64,000 bases of DNA from Hippopus hippopus (GCA_946811185.2 OX328106.1:49860311-49924310); one strand, 5' to 3'; counted from the first letter of the stretch, positions 12,801 to 27,800 are shown. Notes: generated by a model from the letters alone, not told the origin. Program-made: numbers and translations.

Positions 12801-15800
12801 TAAATCTATGACATCTAATGGATCAGAAACTTGTCTCTTTTTCCTCCTTGAGGACTCGAGCACAGGTTGTAGGTATGGACCAAGATTGGATGTGATGTCC
12901 TCTGCCGATACAAAGTCACATGTATCTACAATTTCCGCGGGGACACAAGGCAGACCTGCGCAGTCACATCTAGAGTTCTCCAAATACTCCACACCATCGC
13001 TAGAGGTGGTTCCGAAGAAAATGGATTCCGTAGGCCTGTAACATGATAAAAACCTGGTCAACTCTTATGACCCTGAAGAAGAAGGCTTTTGAAAACGTTG
13101 TAGGAAAAGAAAAAAATGATGGAAACCAGCATTTTTTCCTTTTCTCACAATGCTTTCTGCCCTATTCATCACAATTTTCATCATTTGAGACATTATTTAT
13201 TTGTCGTCTGCAAATGCTTTCAATTTGGAAGAGCCTCAAATTTTGTTGTGAGGTAAAGAGTTAAGAAAATGCATACGTCTCTTTTACATTAACCCTTAAA
13301 GTGCCTTTTACTACTTTGGTTGTCTTTGCTGCCAGTGTAAATTAAGATCAGACTGCACAAAACAAGCAGTCTTATCTATGATCTACATTGTCCACTTTGC
13401 CAAGATATTCTAGACAACAGGGACCTTGAAATCAGACTTATTAGGGTCTTATTTCAGAATGAAAATATCTGTTGGTTTAATTTGGCACACTGAGGGTTAA
13501 AATCTTACAAAATTAAAAACTCTAATTTTTTTAATGTAACTTGCACAGTCTTTTCAAGTGTAGAATAAATCTAAGTCAGGCAGCAGCACTTTAACTCCTT
13601 ACCAAATAACAAAATTCCTGTATCTTTACCTTTTCTTACAATCTTTCAAAAGCCTTCTTTTTCATGGTCATTAAAACACTAGATTTTCTTCAAAATCATA
13701 TGACAAAAAGCTTAAAATATTTTCTTCGGTCTGATCCTGATCTAGAAAAACTTCTTCGGTCATCTACAATAAGGAAAGAGTTTAGATAAATATCAACAAA
13801 CCCATGCTCTTGCAAAAGGGACTTAATGTATCACATAATAATGGAACCATTAAATCAATTTTGTCTAGCAACTGACTGAATCATGAGGCAGACTGATCCT
13901 TTGACATGCAGAAAATGGACCAGAAGCAAAAAGTTTCGACCCGAGTCAGTGTAAGCTAACTTTTTGCAGATGTGTTAAACCCTCTTTTCACTGAGTATAG
14001 CCCACAGAAAAATGGTTCTTACACCCAGACAAGGCTATAATCCAGGGGAACTGGCAGGCCACTCCATATTGGGATTGATGCTGGATCTGTCACAGTGCCA
14101 TCTGGTGCAGTGAAATCATCCTCTGGGTTACCATTGTACGTTCCACATAGACCTGGAATACATCAGACTTTATACTGAATAACCCTTTACCACACAATCC
14201 TGAGTTTTAACAACCCTGAGGAAGAAGTCTTTTGAAAATATTGTGGGAAAATGAGAAATTGCTGGTAACCAGCATTTTCTCCTTTTCCTGCCATATTTTC
14301 TATTCTATCAAAGACAAATTCCATCATTACAGCCAAATTTATATTGTAGTCTGCAAATGCTTACAATCTGGAAAAGTCTACTTTTTGTTAGAGTGGTAAG
14401 GAAATAACGCTCTCTGTAATATTCACTTTATAATACACTATGACAGATATAGGAATCTCAAGCAACAGGTGAAATTCATCCACCTGTCTCCAATTTTTGT
14501 CAATTCACACACATGTATCTCACCCTCACTCTGCTTTTTTTTTTAAGCAGACGGCAATCCCAAGTTATGCTACGTTATTTTTCATATGAATGATATTAAC
14601 TATATTTTGCTGGAATTCAAAATCAGTCACAAGTATCAATTAGTTTTCAACCTGATAACTTCTCATGCATGAGTGTGACAAAGTTTTTTAAATCACCTGC
14701 AAACAGTTAATCACTCTATTATTTATATTCCAGTTCTATCAAAAGTATATTTTGTGAATAAAAATGATGACATTTGAATGAAGTGTGGAAAAATGTAGAT
14801 TAATTATACTCATGTATGATTTTATTTTAATCACATAACCTCTCTTGTTTTCAGTGTAATATAAACATTACGAATTTCGTTATCTTATACACGTCTGATA
14901 TCATATTTGTGTGATGTCATTTTGACTTCATTATGTACATATTTCATAAAAGTAAATCAGCTTTATGGATACTACCACTTTAGCATCTATAAAATAATGG
15001 TTTTGCATCATCTGATCTATATTTCGTGAAATATCGTGATGCGATAATAAGAATCTGATATTCGTTTGAGATAAAATTTTACTAAACTCCTCAAGGAAAA
15101 AAGTTATTAAGCTTGCCAAAGGCTCCCTTGATAACATTTACCTAGACATGTTTGCTTTCATTGACCCTTTAGTTAACTTTTTTACCAAATAACAAATGCT
15201 TGGACTTGACCAAATTGAAGGCATTTATAGATAACAATTAATACGAAGCTCAAATAATGATTTCTGTCTCTGATAGGAAGGAAAACATTGTGGGAAAAGG
15301 AGAAAATGCTGGTAAACAGCATTTTCTCCTTTTCCAACAATGTTTTCAAAGGTCTTCTTTTCCTGGGTCATTAAAACTCGGGATTGTGTGGTACAGGGTT
15401 AAAAAGAATTGTAGTCACTCTTAACATATGCTTTCTCTATCTCACTTAAATTATTTTCTCATTTTCTCTTCAAGTTATGATGTTTTTCTTTTTTTAGCTC
15501 ATCCAAATTAAAACCATTTGCTGACAACAAATCAAATAGGCATCAATTAATGAAATTTGTCTTTGAAAGGACAAAAACATTGTGGGAAAAGAAGAAAATG
15601 CTGGTAACCGGCATAACCAGCATTTTCTTCTTTCCCCACTTTTTTCAGAAGCCTTCTACATCAGTGCCATTCAAACTCGGGATTGTGTCGTAAAGTGTTC
15701 AACAGTTACAAGACAACTCACCTGAGGTATGTTCCCATGCAAGTGCGGATGGTTTTATGCTTACATCAAGCATGTCATTCACCAGGTAAACATAGACAAT

Positions 15801-18800
15801 GGTACCAGACGGGAACACAAACTGCAAATGAAATAAAAGCTAATTGAGCAGTGGTCTGGTAAAAATGTGGTAATACATTATGGCAAGCACCTCATCACGT
15901 AAAATATACCGATCTCCCATTAAAAGAAGAACACTCAATAGAGAGATAGAATGGTCCTTTGACATGCAGAAAATTTACCAAAGGCAAAAGATTTTTATCA
16001 AGGTCAGTCTGTGCATCAACATGGGTTGATTCTTATTATTCTTATTTCTTATTAAACCCCTTTCTTCACAGAACATGACTTCATTATTTATGTTTTTATC
16101 ACATTTTACCACACAAAACTTGCAATCTGAGCGTTAATCTACACTGTCCACTTGCTAAAACACCAAAGACAAAAGGAAGCCATGAATTTGCAGTTGAAAC
16201 CTTAAAGCACCAAATAAATCCAATGAACATTTTCAGTGTACAAAAAGACCCAGATAATCATAATTTCTTGGATACTCTTTGCCTGTAGTGTTTTCAGCAA
16301 AGCAGACAGTGTAGATTAAAGATCAGACTGCACCTTTGTGCAGTCTGATCTTAATCTACACCAGCTGCCAAGGCAGCTATAGTAGTGAAAGGCACCCTAA
16401 GGGTTAAGCATTGAGGGAGGACTAAATTCTATTGCAGTGATGCTAATAAACCCTCTGAAAGACTATTAGCTGAGCCTAGATTCAAACTGAAACCCAACAT
16501 GTCCTAGTTGGGCAACATACCACTGCGCTACCAGGGCCCAAATTCATATATCAATCTGTCAATTGTGTTCTTAGTCTACTTCTAAATTTAGAAAGTACCG
16601 GTAATACAATTACTGATGCCTGAACTATTTTGTTTAGCCAGTTGGAGAGTGTTTTTTTTTTTTTCAAATGTAAAGAACTTGGTTTTGCCAATCAGAAAGT
16701 CAAAAAGTTTCTTTTAACTTTAGAGAATTATTGAGAAGTAGGCAAAGAATGCAAATCAGCATGGTTGGTGAAAATGGGCCAAAGGCTAGGCAAAATGATT
16801 TTACCTGGTATGACTCGCGTGTTGTTGAAGCATAAGCTCTTGTGTAAGGTGTGAGCTCTCCATTCTGATAAACACGGAATTCTATGGGATGGAAGATTTC
16901 TCCAAACCTACGACATGTGTCCACGACAAAAGTGTCATCGCCTGACACCACCATGACAGCACATGGACACGAGATGAAGCTGAATAGAGAACAGCCCTGG
17001 ACTGCAATATGAACCTGAAAAAGCCAGTATCTTAAAGACAATTAACTCTCTCTACTAAACAATCCGTCATCTTAATGAGCATGAGAAAGAAGATTTGAAA
17101 ATATTGTGGGAAAAGAAGTAAATGCTGGTTACCACCATTTTCTGTAGCTTTCAAAAGGTTTTCTACGGCACTCCAAAGACCAAGTTCATAATTTGTGCAA
17201 TGTTTGATATGTCATCTGCATGTGCTTCAAATGCTTTAGGGCTAGTGTAATATATTGTTGTTTTCTCTTCCAAATTGAAAGTATTTTCAGACCGCATATC
17301 AAATATAATTTGTGGTTCGAATGATTAGATTCCTCTTGGAATAGATAGAAAACAGTGTGGAAAATGGAGAAAATCCTAATTCCCACAATCTCTTCAGCAG
17401 AGCATTTGGTTGGTCTATCAGTTTCACTGATTGTAACGTGCAGCTGCTCCATTTCAGTCATTGTTCTCAAAAGCTGTTTTCTGCTGGGGCACAGGAAGTA
17501 ATATTTGAAAGGAGATTGATGAAAATGATGATCTCATAAGGGCAGAAATTTGAGATGGATCTACTTCAACATTAGTTGTTTACCTCAAAAATATAAGTAC
17601 AAAGAATGCATGTATAGTAAAAATTAGTCAGGTACATAAAAAGGAACACATAAAATCATGGATGTCTGCTTTCAAAAGAGTATTGATGAAGAAGGAAGAA
17701 GACTAATTTCTTCATTTCCTTCACTGTTTCACAACAACTGTTAGTAGAGATGTTCTATCAAAATCTGATAGCATTCAAATAACTTTTTTTAAAGTCAAAT
17801 TCGATGTTACACACAATTTTCCCTTTCAGACACAGTTTTTCAAAAAAGATATGCTGTAAGGAAATTTGTTAACCCTCTACCACACAACCCCTTGTTTTCA
17901 CAACCTGAAGAAGAAGGCTTTTAATCAAAAACATTGTGGGAAAAAAAGACAATGCCAGTAAATAGCTACGTTCAACTCGTAGTCCCTGAATGCTTTCAAA
18001 ATAAACAAGTCTAGAATTTTGTCCTCCAGTAAAGAATTTATCATGTCACCAACCTTTTCTGGAAGAGTATTGTGTTGATATATGACCAGTTCTCCCTTTC
18101 TGAAGTTGTAGTAGTTTCTGAAAGTGAAGTAAGAAATAAAGCATTACTCATTCTTAGAAACAACAGCATCGCCTCTGCAGCAGTTTTTTTTCAATGAACA
18201 TTTTAAGTTGAGAAAGGGTCTTTACCGCACAATCCTGAGTTTATTGACCCTAACAAAGACAGCTTTTGAAAACATAGTGGGAAAAGGAGAAAATGCTGGT
18301 AACACGTAAAAAAAATCAGTAATAATAGAGATATGAAAAAATGCCATAGTTTTTTGCATGACAACACATTTTGCGCAGTCTGACCTTGATTCAACACTGA
18401 CCGCAAACGCGGTTGCTACATTTGTGCAAGGTACCGTTATGGTTAAAATGTCAAAATAGATGAGCCTGGCAAATTTAAGATATGTTTGAATTTCAGAGTC
18501 AAAATCAAGAAATTATGTTTTTTTTTCTCTTTCCCAACTACTTTTTACTCAAAATATAGAACTCTGTCAAAGAGATGACTCATTGTGCAAAAATGAACAG
18601 TAATTCTTAAGATACAGAGCTATGTGATACAAAAGAAGATATTTGGTTAGTATTTACGATACTACATTTACAGGACTAATGAAAGAGCTCATCTATTTTA
18701 GACTTACAATCCATCAAATGTGGTGATCATTGGATCACTGACAATGTCACAATAACCTCCTGTCTGCATTTCCTTCACGATAACTGTGGCACTTTCAACA

Positions 18801-21800
18801 ACTTGAACCGTCACTACAGTGTTGTTATCCCACAGTTTGGCCACAAAGTTGAATGTGGCATTGTATGGGTCTGCAATTCTGTGATCTACTCGAAGGTCAA
18901 AGGTCAAGGTCTGCTGTCCTAATGATTCATCCGTGAAGTAAAGGGCACATGTGTTTGCCAAAAACTGTGTAATGGATCCAGAGCTACAGCTGAAAACAGG
19001 AAAAAAAAGCATTTATAAGTTACTGCAGAATCAAGATGAAGGAGAAGAGCAAAATTCAATGGCCGCACATGTATGGATAAACGAATGCAATACAAATAGT
19101 CTAGATGAAATGCCAGGTAGGCTGAACATAACTTATGTAGTGCTTACAATTACTAATCGTTTTCAAAACAATCCAATGTTTAACTCTTTACCACACAATC
19201 CCGACTTTTAACGACCCTGAGAAAGAAGTCTTTTGAAAACATTGTGGGAAAAGGAGAAAATGCTGGTAACCAGCATTTTCTCCTTTTACCACAATGTTTT
19301 CTACCCTTCCCAAAGCAAATTTCAATTTTTCAGTCACATTTATTTTGTCATCTGGAAATGCTTTCAATTTGGACCAGTCTAAAATTGTGTCGTTTGGTAA
19401 AGAGTTAAACAACCCTCCTAAACCAGGCTTAGGAAAAAAGATGGTGGAAAAAGGGAAAAACAGCTTGAAACCAGCGTTTACTTCCTTTTTCGTTTCAGAG
19501 ATGAATTGTATCATTTGATCCACAAAAGCTGGCAAAATAGATGAGGCTAAGATTCTGTCATCAGTTAACTCATTACCAAACGACAAAATTTTTGGCTTGT
19601 CCAAATCGAAAGCATTTGCAGACGACAAAATAAAAGTGACTGAAAATTTGAATATGTTTTGTGAAGGGTAGAAAACATTGTGGGAAAAGGAGAAAATGCT
19701 GGTTACCAGCATTTTCTCCTTTTCCCACAATGTTTTCTAAAGGCTTCTATCTTAGGGTCGTCAAAAGTAGGGATTGTGTGGTAATGGGTTAAAGCACTCC
19801 GCTTGTAAAACAATGTATCTGGAATCTGTGGAGACAGAATGCCTAACTTCTTTCCCCATAATAATTGTCCAAAAAAAAAAAGTCACCAGCTGTGAGAGAG
19901 GAACAAATCCTGTCGATATGAAAATAATCAATTCTTGGAAAGAGATTAGTCAAGCTGGGGTGGTGATTAGAACCAGGAACCCCCTGTTCTCAAGTTCTGT
20001 ATGCTACCGACTGTGCTACCAGGGCTTGGCTTTACATAAATAGAAGTAATTACAACAAAGAAATATCCTACCTCACAACTGGAACATCATCAATCGCCAC
20101 CAAAAATTCGAGCTCACAGCTGTCAGTAAAACAGCTGTCACTGACAGGGGAGGTAACTGCTACAGAAAACTGTAGTGGATCACCTCCAGACATTATTTCA
20201 AACACAGGTGATGTTGCAGACAGGGATGTTGGTAGCGTAAGCTATAATATAAAAGTGTCACAGTAATTCTTTCTGTTCAAATAGCAGGAGAAGAAAGTTG
20301 ATTAAGTTTACCCTTTACCACACAACCCCAACCCTTTACCACACAAACCCAAGTTTTAACTCTTTTCCAAATGACAAAATTTTAGACTAGTCCAAACTGA
20401 AGGCCATTTCAGATGACAAAATAAATGTGAATGAAAAACTGAAATTTGTTTTTGAAAGGGTAGAAAACATTGTGGGAAAAGGGGAAATGCTAGTTACCAG
20501 CATTTTCTCCTTTTCCCACGATGTTTTCAAAAGCCGTCTTTCTCAGGGTCGTTGAAAGTCGGGATCGTTTGGTAGAGGAGTCTTTTGAAAATCTTGTCGG
20601 AAGAAAAGAAAATGCTGGTAATTTTCTCCTTTTCCCACAATGCTTTCAACCTTTAATAGAACAAGAGGACCATGATGGTCCTATATTGCTCACCTGAGTA
20701 CTAAGCAGTAAAGGTCTAAAATAAAGATAAATACCAAATATCGAGGTTCAAGGCCAAATGATAATGAAACAAGAGCAGCAAATTGTCGCAAGATATGGCC
20801 GTCTCACTGCCAGTTGTTAAGGAGGTATAATAATTGCAAAGGGTAGGTAATGCAACAAACACGTTTACCAAGTCTCAAGTCAATTTGACTTGAGACTTCA
20901 AAGTTCCGTTCCAGACAAGCAAGAAATACCGTAGAAATAAAGATCGGAGTGGAATTACTCAAAATCCATGCTAGGTAAAGTTATTGTTCATGTGCACTGT
21001 ACTCGGGCCTAAAAAAAATATACCTGTGTTTCGGGTTTCCCGACCCTACTAGAAAAATGCTGCCGACCCTAAACTTCTTTTCCCACTACGATCGAAAAAA
21101 AAAAAATTGTTAGGTGCGATCTTGGTACATCTCGGTACTTTTTGGCTGTTGCAATTTCGTTCCCTGTCACTCGTCTGCATCGAAATATACTAATACCTGT
21201 TGTATGTCCCGTAGCCGTCCAAAAGAGTTGATACGAAGATCGATAACAAACTAGGTTTTGTCTAGTTACATACCAAACATGCTTACACGCCATAAAATGC
21301 CAATCAATCAAATGTCAACTTTGCCACGCCCCATCTGCAAACTCGGGAATCACGTACGAAATTTAGTGCTCTCATTTCGTGGCCTTCACTATCTATAGAA
21401 CAGTTCATGAACATGTATTAAGGAACTGAAAAACATCGTGTGCACCAAACTCAACTAAAATGTTAACTGTCACGAGAATGAACTGTTCTGAACAGCATAA
21501 ATGACCAGTTCTAAGTCAACTGTCTTCAGTTTCTGAAGCGCAATGAAGGGGACAGATAAAAGTCAAGGCAGCCATTGGCCCTTTCTTTACAGTAGCTCTA
21601 CAATACCTGAATAGCTAAAATTAAGACATTTTGGTGCCTTCTATCAGTTTACATGCACCTTTGAGGACAGATTAGGAATTTTTCAAAAACTTATCTCATA
21701 AAGTGTCTGAAAATATTGAGTGTCTTTATAAAAGGGTTGTACTCTCAGTAGCAGCGAGTGTTCTGGAAAAATTGTTCAGTCATAAGTGACAGAACAAAAT

Positions 21801-24800
21801 AGGTCACGAAATTCTCTGATCTAAATATAGATCAGAATCTTGTCACATTATTCCAGTATGGTTATGTGACTTTTTGGCATCTACACTATGTCACATGTAG
21901 GGAACTTTTCAGGAATAAACTTTAAACGGAGAATTTAAATTGGGCACGTATCGAGTTTAAAATGGTAATAAGAAATTTGTCACTAAAACTGATCTTTCCT
22001 TTAGAAACATGCATACTGTCTGCTTTTGTTGCATTTCGTAAATTAACAGTGGTTACTCCGTTATTTACATTCAAACAAGCAGTTGACACAAAATGGTGAC
22101 GTCATTCACTTTATAGTTCGCAAGGAAAGTGGGATATCATTTCGGGTTCAAAAACTGGTACTGCTCCAAAACTGGTCGGTCTACAAATCCATATGTATTT
22201 AGCGACGGCCGAACAGGTTGCCAGTTTTGCATTAAAGAAAAAAACTGACATAGTTCTCGTTGTATAACCAATATGATATGCGATAGCCACCCGGTGAGGT
22301 AGCCAATTTACAAAAATTGAAAAATTAGGAATTAAAAAAAAATCTAGGCACGGGTCTTTATCTGATATAGCAACATTTAGGCTAATTAAGGGGTATAAAA
22401 GCCGATAAGATTGTATCACACTGTATGATTTCAAGCGTCCCTTCCCTGGGATTAAAACTTGCCTCCTGCTGTCAACAACTACAAGACAGTAGCGAAAGTG
22501 CAGCATTTTCATATGACCAGTGACTCCGGGTTTTGACGCTTGGAAAGTTGAAATGAACGTTTTTGACGCTCAAAAGTTATCTTTCTTAGAGTCAATCTGG
22601 TGCATGTGATTATCGGCTAAAGCTCCATACGAAATAGTCTAGCTCACGTGCATACGGCAGAATAATGGGCTTTAATAAACACATTCAGTAACAAATGTGA
22701 AAAACACGCGCTGCTCTGTTTATCACAGCTCGTGAACCTGGCGAGTCAATTATGAAAACGTGATATAGATGTTGGTCCACTTATCTGGTATAAAGTGACA
22801 GGTTTGAATGTTACCTGCTACCATAATTGACAAATTCAAGACAAATTATGAGGTAATACTCCTCAAAAATTAATTGGCATTCATAAAAGAGCGCTGGAAA
22901 AAAACGCGAAAACCAATGACACAACAAAGGCCATTTTGGCATCGTCCGATCAGAGACACTTAAAACTCTCTTTACATCTTTAATAATTAATTTAAACAGT
23001 GAATTTACACAAATTTCTGTATAAAACAATAATAAGTGGAAGCTAAAATCTCTATTTTTGAAATCTTGACATGGTCCATGTATAAAAAAAAAAAAAAAAA
23101 AAAAACTGGAAAAAAAAATTTTTTTCCTGACCGACCCTACCTACTGCATCTAGGACTGAAACCCGAAACACAGATATATTTTTTTTAGGCCCCGGTAATA
23201 TTGCAACAAACATGCATACCAAGTCTGAGGTCGTTCTGACTTGAGATGACAAAGTTATATTCCGGACAAGCACTAAGTGCTGTAAAAATGACATTCAAAG
23301 GGAAATAACTCAAAGACAGCACGAGGTAGAGTTACAATTCTTGTGCACTGCACTTCCAAATATTGCAACAAATAAGCATACCAAATTTCAAGTCATTCCT
23401 ACTTAAGATGACAAAGTTTTGCTCCGGACAAGCAAGAAATGCAATAAAAATGAAGGTCAAAGGGGGAATAACTCAAAATTCATGCTAGGAAGAATTATGG
23501 TTCTTGTGCACTGCACTCTGTAATTTTCAACAATCATGCATACCAAATTTGAAGATGTTCAGGCTGGAGATGACAAATTTATATTCCAGACGAGCAGAAA
23601 ATGCTGTAAAAATGATGATCAAAGGGAAATAACTCATAGACAGTACGAGGTGGAGTTATAGTTCTTTCACAATTCACTCCGTATTATTGCAACAAACACA
23701 AATGCCAAGTTTCAAGTCAATCGGACTGGAGATGACAAAGTTATGCTCCAGACAAAGAACTATTCTAAATAACTTTCTAATTCAAGGGCAAATAACTCCA
23801 GTCGTTCCGGTCCGATTAGACCCATAATGGAACTCATTCCAGATCTTACAGTCATATATATTTTGACCAAGTTTGGTGCTGATTGGTTGATATTTGTAGA
23901 TGCTAGAGTGTAAACAAAGTCAAATATAGCAATATTTCTTATTCAAGGGCAAATAACTCCAGTTGTTCTGATCCGATTAGACCCATAATTGGTCTCATCC
24001 GAGATCTTATGGTCATATGTATTTTGACCAAGTTTTGTGCCGATTGGTTGATAATTGTAGATGCTAGAGTGTAAACAAAGTCAAATATAGCAATTTTTCT
24101 AATTCAAGGGCAAATAACTCCAGTCGTTCTGATCAGATTACACCCATAATCAAACTCATCCAAGATCCTATGGTCATTTATATTTTGACCAAGTTTAGTG
24201 CTGATTGGTTAAAAATTGTAGATGCTAGAGTGTAAACAAATGCAAATATAGCAATTTTTCTAATTCAAAAACAAATAACTCCAGTTGTTCTGGTCCGATT
24301 AGACCCATAATCGAACTCATCCGAGATCTTAATATGGTCATATATATTCTGACCAAGTTTGGTGCTGATTGGTTGATATTTGTAGATGCTAGAGTGTAAA
24401 CAAAACAAGAAGATTTTTAAAGATTTCCTTCTTTATCTCTATGTGAAATCCAAGAACCCACAACATAGGGCCAATTTCCATACTATGGCCAAAATTTGAA
24501 GTATTTTGGTAAAGGGCCACTAGATGATTCTACATGCCAAATATGAAAGCTCTAGCCCTTACGGTTTGGGACAAGGAGATTTTTAAAGATTTCCTTCTTT
24601 ATCTCTATGTGAAATCCGAGAACCCACATCATAGGGCCAAATTCGACACTAGGGCCATAATTTGAAGTATTTTGGTAAAGGGCTACTAGATGATTCTACA
24701 TGCCAAATATGAAAGCTCTAGCCCTTACAGTTTGGGACAAGGAGATTTTTAAAGATTTCCTGCTTTATCTCTATGTGAAATCCGAGAACCCACATCATAG

Positions 24801-27800
24801 GGCCAATTTCCATACTAGGGCCATAATTTGAAGTATTTTGGTAAAGGGCCACTAGATGATGCTACATGCCAAATATGAAAGCTCTAGCCCTTACAGTTTG
24901 GGACAAGAAGATTTTTAAAGTTTTTTCTTTCGGTTGCCATGGCAACCAGAGTTCTTCATGGAATTCAAATCTTTGAAGTATTCTGAAAGTGAATCACCTA
25001 AGGATCATTTCTGTGAAGTTTCATTGAAATCTGATTGGCGGTTTAGGAGGAGAAGATTTTTTTGTAATTGTGAACGGACAGATGGACGGACGGACGGACG
25101 ACGGACATTGACCGATCACAATAGCTCACCTTGAGCACTTCGTGCTCAGGTGAGCTAAAAACCCAGTCATTTTATCCATGATTAATTTGTAGTCTGTAGC
25201 TGCTTTCAATTTGGCAGAGTCTAAGATTTTGTCATTTGGTGTAGATTTAAAAAATACTGCAATATGCTATTTTCCATAGAAGAGTTAAGTCTTTCATAAT
25301 AACTCTTTCAATTTCCTTTAACTCTTCACCACACAATTACAAATTTTAACAATGCTGAAAGAGAAGGCTTTCAAAAACATTAAGGGAAAAGGGGAAAATG
25401 CTGATAACCAGCATTTTCTCCTTTTCCCACAATATTTTCTTCCCTATCAAAGACAGAAATCAAAGACAGAAACTTCTGGAATATAGCATTGCAACCTTTT
25501 GTCTATAGCACGAAACTATAGTAATTTATGTACATGCCTTACCAGCATTTTCTCATTTTTAAATGTTGTTTTCCCTTTTTTCAAAGGAAAATTCAATTAG
25601 TACTTTAGATACTAGAGCTTAGTCATCTAATAAACAGTGAAAGTCAAGCAGTCACCTCAATGTTTGGCAGAGTATAACATCTAATCTGAGCATCTGTGAA
25701 GTATTGTTCTGCCTGACTGAAAAATTCGTCACTGACATCCGATGAACATGAGGAAACAGCTTGTTCAAGGCAAATTTTGACCTCCTCGTAGTAACTGAAA
25801 AACAAAAGAAATTTTTTCTAATTGAAACTTTTACAATAGGTTACTTAATAAATAGCCAGGTGCTTTTTTAAAAAAAAAAATGCATAACACACAAAATTGT
25901 CTGAGTTCTTGGGGAGGTAATTCTGAAATGTTTAGGTAATTCATCCACCATAAACCAGTAGCCTGTTATTGGTCTTTTTATCAACAACAGGTAAACCAGT
26001 GGCTACAATTAAGAAATCTGACCTGCTAAAGACTTCATGAGATAATGGGAAACCATGAAATTTAACATCCAATGAACAAGAGGAAACAGCTTGTTCAAGG
26101 TATATAATTGACCTCCTCATAGTAACTGAAAAACAAAAATGTTTTCTAATTGAAACTTTAATAATAGGTGACTTCATAAAAACAAAAGAAAAAAAAGCAT
26201 TACACACAAAAATATTTAGATTCTAGGGTAGATTCTTAAATGTTGAAGGTACATGTAATTCATCCATCATCAACTGGTAACCCTTTACTGATCTTTGTCT
26301 AAACAACAGGTAACTCCCAAGGCTACACAGCAGAAATCTGCCCAGTCCTAATCACAAGGGATAAATGTCTTCAGCGAGTTTGATGAATTGATCATGGGCA
26401 AAATAATCTTTGTCTGTAATGAAACTTTTTAGGTAAACATAGAATATTGCTCTGTTATTTCAAAACAGAAACCAGTTCTGTTGCATCCTGTCTGATTGGT
26501 GCATATGACACCACTAGCTGCCATCAATAAGACAGGTGTTGCCTGTTGTCTACTGGATTGTTACAAGCTATACAAAAAGGACCAGTTTATCATCTATCAT
26601 TTAATTATGATCATGATCCTTAAGTGATCATTTAGATTTCAGCGCAGATGCAAGCCTTCGATGGCCTGGATATATACCTTGGGTTATTGAATGCTTGCAT
26701 TAGCACTTTGAAATCTTGATCACCATCTGAAGGCTTATTATCTAATTTCAATGATAGAAGGATTACCTTTGAATCCGACATCCATAAACTGTGCCTTGCA
26801 TATCTTGACCTTCTGGGCCCACATTCATAAAAAATGTTAGGTTAAGTATGTCCAAACCTAAGGTATCATGCCTTACCAGGTATGATACTGAAGTTGGAAT
26901 TCACACACCTAACTAAGTGTAATACCTAGCTTAGTATAATGTGTGAGTTTAGGCATCATGTGTAACTTTCCTGGTAGGTCTTTTTTAGGGTATCATGTAT
27001 GATTTCAAAACACAAACATGTAAGTTTTTGTGGTTTGCAGTTGAGCCAGTGCACGGAAAAGTGACAAGCTCATTGTCTAGATAAGTATTAGACATCAACT
27101 GTCAGTGCACTTAAGGGAAGTTTTAATTAGCAATGGCAAAAAGGAAACCCACTTCACCAAAGTGGTAGTGTATGGTTCCTCAATGCTTTTGGGTCAAGCT
27201 CATCTCCCACAGCATCAATTAATTGCAAATAATACCGTTTCATGATGGAGTCTATATCTTTGGTATAATTCTAAGTTATTGTATGCTTCCAAAGGATGTA
27301 GGCGATCCCGGTAAAATATTTCTCTATGAGAAACCTCTTGCACTGCAAACACTAACACAGCCATACTACTCAAATATCTGTGCAAGAATACCTGTGAGTA
27401 ACCAACTGTATTATACTTACGACTGCCCTGGAGGTGTCTCAAATATAAGTGCCATTTTGAGCATTACACATTATGCAAGTATTATAATAAATTCCACTTT
27501 GGTATTATACTTGAGATAGGTAGGAACATAAGTATCACACTTAACTTAAGTGCGTTTATGAATATGTGCACAGTTTAATTGCATTTTCATTTTCTCTTAC
27601 CCACACCGTTTTCTGTGCTGTCAAAGACAAATCTCATCATAAAAGTTGTTTCATCGACTGTGAATGCTTTCAATTTGGACAGAACTAAAGTTGTTTTGTC
27701 ATCCAGTGAAGAGTTTACAAAAACTTACCTGCACACTTCCTCATCTGTTTGTGTAGCGATGGCCTCTTCTAAGTTGGCTAGACACAGAGCAGCATTTGTA

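Larger units (their letters stand above)
20651..25158 (+). mobile_element. Element G: 4.5-kb tandem-repeat-bearing element
   Basis: Starts near ACAAGAGGACCATGATGG and GCTCACCTGAG; ends CTTCGTGCTCAGGTGAGC, so short edge sequences are inverted. Inside are three tandem arrays (units of about 155-167 bp: 23197-23780, 23783-24405, 24405-24910) and a GGAC-rich tail (about 25075-25095). No reverse transcriptase or transposase frame is seen, so it is non-autonomous or a SINE/LINE-derived composite. Element H is nested in it. Confidence 0.7.
20578..25245 (+). repeat. Family A copy split by element G
   Basis: Left part 20578-20650 (through TTTTCCCACAATGCTTTC) and right part about 25160-25245 (AATTTGTAGTCTGTAGC to TTTGTCATTTGGT) are halves of one copy separated by 4.5 kb. 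Confidence 0.75.

Noticed and set aside
19188..19730. 180-residue minus-strand open frame
   Set aside because: It runs through two family A copies. Similar short frames recur in other copies, so it is repeat-derived.
22111..22512. 133-residue minus-strand open frame inside element H
   Set aside because: No transposase or other motif recognised, no splice support, and it sits in the interior of a TIR element. Likely chance.
27223..27519. 98-residue plus-strand open frame
   Set aside because: Lies within the repetitive element K and has no recognisable protein features.
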